DNA of 64,000 nucleotides from Glutinoglossum americanum (Eukaryota > Ascomycota > Geoglossomycetes > Geoglossales > Geoglossaceae), in assembly GCA_020080175.1 (NCBI GenBank), contig JAGHQL010000010.1, positions 124,001 to 188,000 on the forward strand, read 5' to 3'. This document shows, piece after piece, positions 56,220 through 64,000 of the stretch (position 1 is its first letter; each line of letters begins with the position of its first letter). Both the position numbers and the translations under genes were made by a program. The notes beneath the pieces are model-generated. The model was given only the letters and a program-made list of their open reading frames with translations, did not search any database and was not told the DNA's origin.

Positions 56220-59204
56220 CTCTTCCCCTCGTGTTGATCTTCTTGTATTCAAACTTGCGCAACTGCGCGTGTACTTTGTTATGGTTATCTTTTTCTTTTT
56301 TTTTGTTTTTTTTCGTGAAATTCCCCCAAAGAATGCAGACCCCCCACTCGTGTTCCTTTACCCCGTATCTTTTTCCTATTAAAATTCTTAAGTGTATCCT
56401 AGTTCAAATCAAGAGAATGTTTTTTGTTATCAAGAACCATCGTCCATCCATCTATCTATCACTCTAACCGTATACAGACGTTCTAGCCATCCATGACACC
56501 GAGATCCAAGCAACCCGATCGTCCCATCCGCGACCTTATTATTTTCCCCGAGGGAAGAGGGTTGAAAGAAAATATATATACACACATGTATACATCGAAC
56601 GCCCAAGGCACCGCTCCAGAACAACAGACGATTTCCTTTTTTTTCTTTTTTTTTTCCCTTTCACTTCCATTCCCATGGTGATACCCCCACCACCACCACC
56701 GCCACTATACCATATGTCGCACGACGCATGACGGGTATACGTTAAAAAAAAAAAAAAGGGAATCGCGGGTATGCAGGTAGATACTCTGGCCGAGGTGGGC
56801 GGCGCAACATCGTGACCCGTCTGCCCATTTGTTTTTCGTCGTCTGGGTCGTGGTGGCTGCCTGCGGCGGGTAAGGTGGGTAGACATGCGGTGGGCCGTCG
56901 CGTGGGCGGGAATAGGGCGGGGAGGGAAGTGAGGTGCAATGGTTGGTTGGGCGAGATGGATCTGTGTTTTTTTTGTGTTTCTGTGCGTTTGTGCGTTGAT
57001 GTCGTTTTTTTTTTTTCTTTCTTCCTTTTGAGATGGGTGGGCCCTGTGGTGTTGTTGGCGTTTGTGGTACTTTACACGGGGTCTCTGGGCGTCGCGTGTT
57101 TTGTATGGCTGTTCGTTTGTTGTCTGGTTTGGCTTTTGGGGTGGAGCGTGTATCCCTATCCTATCGGTTATCTGTCCCGTTTGGACAATGGATTGTGTCC
57201 CGGTCTGGGTGTTTGTCCTGTGTCTTTTTTAGAAGAATGATGGATTGGATGGTGGGGATGTTTCCTAGAGACCCGGTGGCAACGCTGCAAATCCTTGCTA
57301 GAGAGGACTCACATCCTCTTCGCTTTCTTCCTCGTAACTCTTCTCCCTCTTTCTCTCCTCGCACGGCTTCGCAAAAGCCATATCCGTTCCCTCACAATCA
57401 ATTCACGTTCCACAACATGAATCCTCTCCCTCAGCCCTCCAACTCTTCTCTCTCTCTCATCCTGGCTCCCCTAACTACAATCGGCCCCCTGCGGTCTATA
57501 TCCTGGACAATAGTGAATCGCAACCTCAGCGCATTTTATCCGGCGTTCCTGGGACACCGCATACGTTTGTATTGTCGCGTTTGCGTCGTCGAATAGGCAA
57601 GAGTTCATTACGAGGAGACAGGTGAAGAGAGAACGGGGTGGCCCTACTACATCCAACCTACCGTCACAGAACTCACTCTATGGACTGGTACACTCGAAAA
57701 CAATAAAATAAAAAGACCATCCTTAATCTTCACATCCAAACCAGCATAGACAACCGTTGAAAAAAAAAAACAAAGCAACAAATAATATTAACTTCCCCCA
57801 ATTCCATGTCTCACCCCTTTGTCCCCTTTTTTATTTTACTTTTGTCCCCGAGGACGAGACGCTCGGTTGCGTAGGGCGGGGATGGAGAAACATGGAGGAA
57901 CGTCCATGGCTTCGGAAAGATATAATAGTCGAATCGGGGTACAAGCGTCGCCAGAGTGGTGGCTTTAGAGATCTCTACCACTTCTCCACTGCCTGGGATA
58001 CCGCATCTGGCCTCCTCGGGTGCTTGTATCCTCGGAGCGAGTTCTATATGATCGAATTTCGGCACGACATAAGAGTTCAACCAGAAAAAGCCGTTTGCAA
58101 TTTAAGTTGTATGTTCATTCCGAGCCCTGTAGTTTTTCTTATTAGGATGGTGGAAAACATAGAACTTAGACCTATCTTAGGATAATCCCTAGGTCCCCGA
58201 ATACTCTTGTTAGAGACTATATATCCACGCTTCCATCTTATGCTGTATGTATGTACTTTACGTACCTTACGTCTTGACCATGGCTGTCCGATGTTCGAGG
58301 CAGGGACTGGCCTGGGGAGTCAAGAGGTGAACATTTCCCTGGTCGTGGGGATGGGATGAGAGCTCTCGGTATATAATTATAAAAAGCTTTATCGCTGAAA
58401 GCTTGGGACAGGATAGTGAATCTACAGGACGTTTTGGGTTCTGGCGTCATGGGTTCCCATCATGATACTCTTTTCTTTTTCTCGGTTCTCCCTCAATGCC
58501 ATGGTTGCCATGATACACGGTTATTTTTATTCTTCGAACGGTAGTTCGAGGGTAAGGGTAAGGAGCCTAAAAAAGGTGGTTATAGCAGGCAGCAGCCCCG
58601 GGTCTTGGGAAGTCGGCGAGCCGTCGCGCGAACGTATCCCTTCCTTGAGGGTTCTTCGCGTCTTCTGTCTAATCTCGGCATTACTGTGTGCATATTCAAA
58701 AACCATTGGCATAATTCGCATGTACCCTTTTTCTTTTTTAGCTCATGGAGAGTGATGTAGGCAGGCCTCATTGCGATTAAGGACCGTTCCTTAAGATTGA
58801 CTCTGCATCGGTATTCGGTTTTGTTTGTGCCGTACGTGGCTAAATATTGTTTTGCGTTTGACATGGTCAGCAAAGCGAATACACTCTCATCGAGCCGAGA
58901 TGCCTCCGCTCCTCAGCGATGGGAGCCGGAGCCCATCGGCTCTCTTCGCACTGAAGACCGCATGACAATTTGCTGAGGAAAAGATCAAACGAAAGCCCAT
59001 CCCATAGCATTGGGTTGCCGGGTTTGATCCTAGAGGTCGAAGATGCGGCCCGAGACACGGTACGCAACATTACTTTGCTCCCTCTGGCAGCGGTCTGGTG
59101 CCTTTCTGACGTCGGTGGTGGCACGAGAGAATTAAAGATTAAAATCACCGAGCATTGATGGCTGGAAGCTGCTTCTAGGCTCTTCTTCCCTCCGGCACTT
59201 GGCG

Positions 59205-59294
59205 CTGCCGTATCCTGCCGTATCCTGCCGTATCCTGCTGTATCCTGCTGTATCTTGCTGTATCTTGCTGTATCTTGCTGTATCTTGCTGCATC
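59205..59294. repeat. 10-nt minisatellite, nine copies, variants in ordered blocks
   Basis: The units are CTGCCGTATC three times, CTGCTGTATC twice, TTGCTGTATC three times and TTGCTGCATC once. Variants are grouped, not mixed. Confidence 0.95.
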
Positions 59295-60160
59295 CCTACT
59301 ACGTGGTACGTGGGTTTCAGAAAAAAGGTCCGCAGGGCACACAACCAAATATGCACGGTCTAAAAGATCGATCTGGCTTGGACAGGGAGACGCGCTTCGG
59401 CTCCCCATCTTCATCCCTCAGGCTTACTTTCGTCTGATGATGTGGCTTCGGCGGATCGATCGATCACATCTCGTCTCGTCTCGGGTATGGGACCCGCTGA
59501 TGGTTTTCTTCGTCTTCCGCGAAGTTGCATTACTACTATCGTAGAGGCAGAAGACGGAAAAGGGAAACGGAAATTTCCCTCTTCAGTCAGCCAGCGCGTG
59601 CTGTAGCGGCATCCCGCGTCGGGAAATAAGATTGCGATTATGGATCCCTGGAGAATCCCTGGAGAATCCCTGTGGGCTGAGGGATTGCCAGAAGCGAGCG
59701 AAGAAAGTGTGCATTGTATGCGTGTGCCGTGGGACTGACATTAAGAGAAGAGTCTACAATCTGCGCATGTTTCAAGGCTGGTGGGGGGGGATAATAGAGT
59801 AGAGGGTAGAGTACCCTACCTTCTGGACCGCAATAGTCGGTGGTGCTCTCTACCGCACTCTGTATCTACCCAGAGCCCAGAGCACCATCTCCATGTCGGC
59901 ACCGATGCAGCCTAATAAGGACTCCTCCGTACGTAAAGCGTACATGTATGTATTTGTATGAGTACTTGTACATACATGCTCGGTGATTGAATGGGCTGAC
60001 TGGCCATTTGGACCTCCTGCGTGTGGGACAAACGGAGCCATGTCTCGTCGGGCCTGGGCTTGTGTGTGTGTCTCTGTCCCTGGCACCAATGACCCGCATT
60101 GCTGTCGCCATCCAGCCCTAGCGGTGCTGTATGCCTCTCTAGCCTTCTGTGCGCCGTGCT

Positions 60161-60256
60161 GCGTGCTTTCTGGGCGTGCTCCCTAAGCGTGCTCCCTAGG
60201 CGTGCTCTCTCCCTCCCTCACTAAGCGTGCTCCCTCTCTAAACGTGCTCCCTCCCT
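60161..60256. repeat. 13-nt minisatellite around CGTGCTCCCTA
   Basis: CGTGCT cores preceded by G or A start at 60161, 60174, 60187, 60200, 60225 and 60242. The first four are exactly 13 nt apart; the later ones are separated by added CCCT words. Confidence 0.85.
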
Positions 60257-60597
60257 AGCTGCTGAAGACGAGGCTGTTCGCTTAGACCAAATGATCTTCG
60301 CATGCATGGCGTCCGGAAGAAACCAAACAGGGGCTCTCAACCGGCATTAACATTATTGTACATGACGCCCGGGGCTCTAGCTCCCTAAGGCTAGCTATAG
60401 CTGGGTAGCTCTACACCTTGGTGCCCCCATACCTTATCCTATCCGTCTGAGACAACCGGCCACACGAGATCATATCGCTCCGAAAGCGCTATGATTGATC
60501 CGTGGGTGTGATGTTTTGTCGTGACAAACGTGCGCCCAGAGAGTCACCACTCTTCCTTGTATGTTTTGTCTGGTCGTCGTCGTCCGTACTCATCGCT

Positions 60598-60632
60598 CAT
60601 TGCACATTGCACATTGCACATCGCACACTGCA
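60598..60632. repeat. 7-nt tandem repeat, CATTGCA, five copies
   Basis: Three exact CATTGCA copies are followed by CATCGCA and CACTGCA, each with one change. Confidence 0.9.
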
Positions 60633-61324
60633 CACTTCTCTCGCCCCTTGCCATCTCCGATTGGCGACCTCTTCGTCCTCGATTATTGGATGTCCTGTCG
60701 TATCTCAGCTAGCAACAACCTGGCCCAATTCTCCGCCCCGGTCATCATGCGTCCATAGTGCTGCGAGATGCTTCCCAGTCTCAACGACCAGGTCTCCCCG
60801 CGTCCGCCAGGTTGTAAAAGTAGACGCGTCGTCTCTATTCTTGTTCAATCTCAATATGCCTTCTGGCCAGAAATTGCCTATGATTGTGATAGTGTCTGCG
60901 CCTTAGCTAGTCATCTTAGCTATATTAATCTCGCAGATCCCACTTCCACTCGTTGGATCACTTGGGCCGTGCGAGACCTGGCACTTGGGTGGCGTTGCGC
61001 CCTCCCCGGACTTGACTCCTTGCAGCACTGCAAATACGAGTGAATTGAAGCTCCACAGCGGCAGCTTCGTTGTCACCTTCCACCTTCACTTATCTTCTCT
61101 TCCTCTTCTTCTTTTTCTCTTTAATCTCTCGATCCGGCCTGTGGAAGGTTGTCAGCACCCACCCCTCCCCCCACCATTTGTTCCTAAACCTTTTGATGTG
61201 GCGATTGAAACGGCTGTGGCGCGCTGAGGTTCAATTTTCTTGTTCCGAGTCGTCATTGTTGTTGTCGCCTTGGGCGCAAGCCCTAACTCATTACCCTCAC
61301 CGTTGACTACGCACAACCGCAGTC

Positions 61325-64000
61325 ATGGTGGGCTCTCGCTCATTAAAACTTAAACGCTCTCTCAGTCGCATCACCTCCCGGCAAGAAAAAGGCGCTCCAA
61401 CAGACTATCCTCCAGTTCCTTCACTTGACACGGACAATATAGATTACAGCGAGCCAGTCTTCGAACGGCCTGCCTACTTGCAGCCTTTAGCTACGCGATC
61501 TCTATCAGAAACTGCTAGCACGTCAAGGAGAACGTCAGCTGCATCCCCCATATCAGCACCTACATCTCCCACTCGCACCGAGCTTTTCTCGAGGAGTATC
61601 GACCTTCTGGCTGCGCACCAGTCTCTCCCACGCGCGCAACAACAGAACAACGCTACAATTGAGGAGACCTCGGGCCTCTTCTCAAGTAAGGCTAACCTTC
61701 TCGACACACATCAATTGGTAATGCATCAAGAACCTACTGTTTCACCGGTGAGGCCAGACAACAAAATGTTCACCCAGGCTAAGATGGTTCTGGTGGAGCA
61801 AGCTGCCGGTAGCGGCTCTACCCACCCTACGTCTCAAATATCTTTGGCTGCTAGCGGGCAACAAACTATAGATCGTTCCAGGTTCCTCAAGCGTATCTTT
61901 TCACGCCAAAATAAAAGCTCCAAGAACCAAAGTGCTTTAGAGCAGTCTCAGTATGGTGAATTCGACTACGACCACATCGGCTCGGACATTCCTAAAATGG
62001 GGCCTTCGCCGCACACACATCCTTTGCTTGCCAAACCGTACGCAAGAGATGAATTGACGCACCATCGACCACACAGCAAACACTGCGAGAGACTTTCGGA
62101 GTCTACAATACCAACCGCGAGGAGGAAGGGGGAATTGGCTCTTGCAAGCCGCTCAGTATCGGTGAAATCAACTACTGGGGAGTCGCCGAAGAGCAATGGT
62201 AGTAACGCCAATAACTCACCCGAGTCCAACAACAGTGATCCCGGGGAAGGAGAGACGGCGGCGGTAGTGGCAAATGCAGCAATTGAAGTGAAATATGGCC
62301 AGGAATGGGACTTCTTTATTAGATGCTATGCCGAGGTATGATGCCCTTCGTTTTGGACTAATTGGGACGTGAGTTCATTGATGGTACCAAGGGACGATTT
62401 AACATCTCCAACCCCCCCGATCCCCCTCCGCGACCGCCAAACTTCAGCTATCTTACAGCCCCAGCGCCTCCAGATGAGGTAGAACGCCTGAGGGCCGTTG
62501 AGCAAATCAACCTCAATTATCCTGATTGGGCTAGCTCAAAAGCAAAGCATCTAGTGCATCTTGCGAGAAAAGTATTTGGAACATGCTACGCCTCAGTCAG
62601 CCTCGTGGACAACCATAACGAAATCTTGAAAGCGGAACATGGTTATCAGACATCTTCAGTATCTCGCGATATGAGCGTTGGCGCTCATGTCCTATTGTCA
62701 ACCAACTCGATGGTCATACTCGACACGGGGAAGGTTGGTCATAAGCGGCCCTGTTGTATCTTTTTCTATCTGGTAGTCTAACTGTGGACTAGGACTGGCG
62801 TTTACAAGAGAATCCGCTTGTCACGGGGGCGCCGCACATCCGGTTTTACGCGGGAGCACCTTTGATCACACCTGAAGGTTACGTCGTCGGTGTTTTTGCG
62901 ATTTTTGATACAAAGCCTCGAAATGACTTCCCGCTTCATTTCCGTCGTAAGCTCGCAGACTTCACGAAGATTGCAAATGCTGATATCGAGATCTTGGTCG
63001 AGGAACAAGAGATGCTAAAGGACAAGGACACGGGGGGGGTGTCTGAGCAGGAGCCAATCGGACGGGCAAATACAGAGGACCAGACAGAAGAGTCATCGAT
63101 TAGGGAAAACAGAGTTACGGAGAAGTTGCTGCAGAACATAGAGGAAGAGTCAAAGCAAGCACAAGGGGTTAGATCCGTCGGCAATGGGGCCAGGGCCAAT
63201 CCAATGGAAAACACGATATCGCATGACCTTTTTGTACGAGACAATAAGCTGGAGGATGCACGTCCGGACTTCCCGGAGCCTCTCAACGTACCCAGCAAGC
63301 CACAGGCTCGGCCATGGAATGTGGGTTCAGCTGTTGCGATAACGCCACCTGAGACACCAAGCCGAACTTCCGCAGCTAGTAACGAGTCCTCTTCGTTGAA
63401 GCAAACGGTATCTACGCCATCCGGTACTAACCGCTCCCCTTCGCTCTCGTCTGACTATGACCATCCCTACGTAAGCAGAAAGCATCGTAAGGGTGTACCC
63501 AAAGCCCTGAAAGACACATCTAAACTTGAACTGAAGGTGGATGTGGCCAATGATCAGCCGCATCCCCGTTCCCCTGGGCCCGTCTCAAGTCTTGCTGAAG
63601 CTGGTTTCGCCCTCTCGCTCATCGCCGGCACTTTGAACTACGACCTGGTGTACCTCTTGCGCGTACGGCCAAATCCTGGCTGGGATGAATATAACGAATT
63701 CGATTCACTTTCGACCCGCATCTTAGTCGCTCACGGCTTACCGCAACCGGAGCCGGTGTTCGACCCATTTATTCACCTTCGTGCGCTGAGAAGCGAGGGT
63801 GGTGTGATCTATCAGAATCCGAACCAGGGTTCCGGTGGTGGTGATGATGACCTTGGGTATGGGGTTGGGGTGCTTCTGCCGCTGCTTCGCGACAATATTG
63901 ATGAGCTTCCTCTCATCTGTACCACCAACGCCGACGACACTGAGCAGGAAGACGCTGAACGCAAGGCTCTTACCGCGGCAAAAATTGAGGCCTATAGCAA
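61325..64000 (+). CDS. GAF-domain protein, 5' part, runs off the window
   Basis: Three exons are seen: 61325-62335, 62392-62733 and 62793 to the window end, with introns of 56 and 59 nt. The start is MVGSRSLKLKRSLSRITS. The first 330 residues are Ser/Thr-rich and disordered. A GAF domain follows: LVHLARKVFGTCYASVSLVD, then DMSVGAHVLLST, MVILDTGK joined to DWRLQENPLVTGAPHIRFYA and GAPLITPEGYVVGVFAIFD. A long Ser/Pro-rich linker leads to a second globular part at the window end (SSLAEAGFALSLIAGTLNYD and LVYLLRVRPNPGWDEY). GAF domains bind small molecules or chromophores; in fungi such proteins include histidine kinase-related sensors. A kinase domain is not visible before the end, so the class is not settled. 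Confidence 0.82.

Larger units (their letters stand above)
55905..61324. other. Gene-free 5.4 kb, rich in homopolymers and tandem repeats
   Basis: I see no supported gene here. Contents include a CT run (about 56199-56218), T and A homopolymers (56281-56310, 56638-56657, 56743-56757, 57005-57017, 57759-57769), and three minisatellites at 59205, 60161 and 60598. Long open frames such as 57033-57596 lack any family match and overlap frames on the other strand. Pyrimidine-rich sequence at 61084-61130 resembles a promoter or leader of the GAF gene, so part of this may be a long regulatory or leader region. Confidence 0.5.

Noticed and set aside
57033-57596. A 187-codon frame in the gene-free stretch
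   Set aside because: Overlaps another long frame (56812-57240), consists of biased GT- and CT-rich sequence, and resembles nothing known.
57757-58185. A 142-codon frame overlapped by an 89-codon frame on the other strand
   Set aside because: Neither resembles a known protein and neither has splice or start support.
59132-59414. Minus-strand frames with a repeated DTARYSKIQQ-like pattern
   Set aside because: They are read-through of the 10-nt minisatellite at 59205-59294, not a repeat protein.
1-64000. CRISPR arrays and retroelements
   Set aside because: No spaced identical repeats of CRISPR type were seen, and no reverse transcriptase, integrase or long terminal repeat pair was recognised; CRISPR is also not expected in a fungus.

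Overview
This window is nuclear DNA from a filamentous ascomycete (Pezizomycotina). The evidence is a set of intron-rich genes with short spliceosomal introns, mostly about 50-80 nt with GT..AG ends and CTAAC-like branch points; a Pezizomycotina-style alpha-tubulin; a HET-domain protein; Kre9/Knh1-type GPI proteins; the fungal complex I 17.8 kDa subunit; and a fungal Zn2Cys6 factor. Genus cannot be fixed from the sequence alone. All exon junctions were read by eye from reading frame, family similarity and splice sites; most reconstructed coding sequences sum to a multiple of three.

Layout. 1-0.35 kb: end of a PXMP4-like peroxisomal protein. 0.85-3.6 kb (-): EF-hand MscS-like channel. 4.8-6.6 kb (+): alpha-tubulin. 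7.0-9.2 kb: SIL1 (-) and NUO17.8 (+), divergent. 10.3-16.1 kb: NOP12 (-) and a DEP1/SDS3-like Rpd3L subunit (+), divergent. 17.8-20.7 kb: two tandem Kre9/Knh1-like GPI proteins (-). 22.2-24.0 kb: SET-MYND methyltransferase (+). 25.2-27.0 kb: HPM1-like histidine methyltransferase (-). 27.7-29.1 kb: cystathionine gamma-lyase (-). 30.2-30.75 kb: CGR1 (-).

From about 30.9 to 36.6 kb lies an accessory island. It has GTGAGC-rich inverted ends, a 21-nt repeat array, an intact HET-domain gene and a decayed Mutator-like (MULE) transposase. Beyond it are a mitochondrial ornithine-carrier-like gene (36.9-38.1 kb, +), an RNA polymerase III RPC25/RPC8 gene of seven small exons (38.4-39.3 kb, -), a NUFIP1/Rsa1-like CCCH protein (39.8-42.4 kb, +), ribosomal proteins uS19/RPS15 and P2 (43.5-45.3 kb, -), SPT2 (46.0-47.1 kb, +), a Zn2Cys6 transcription factor (48.7-51.6 kb, -), an NTF2-like protein with repeated aromatic-acidic motifs (54.1-55.9 kb, +), a 5.4-kb gene-free stretch rich in homopolymers and minisatellites, and the 5' part of a GAF-domain protein running off the window (61.3-64.0 kb, +).

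Functionally this is mostly a housekeeping region. Six genes (NOP12, CGR1, RPC25, the NUFIP1/Rsa1 homologue, RPS15, RPLP2) act in ribosome production. The most unusual parts are the HET/MULE island, the repeat-motif NTF2-like protein, a 24-nt perfect palindrome in an intron of the DEP1-like gene, and several ordered minisatellites. No retroelement, tRNA, rRNA or CRISPR array was recognised.
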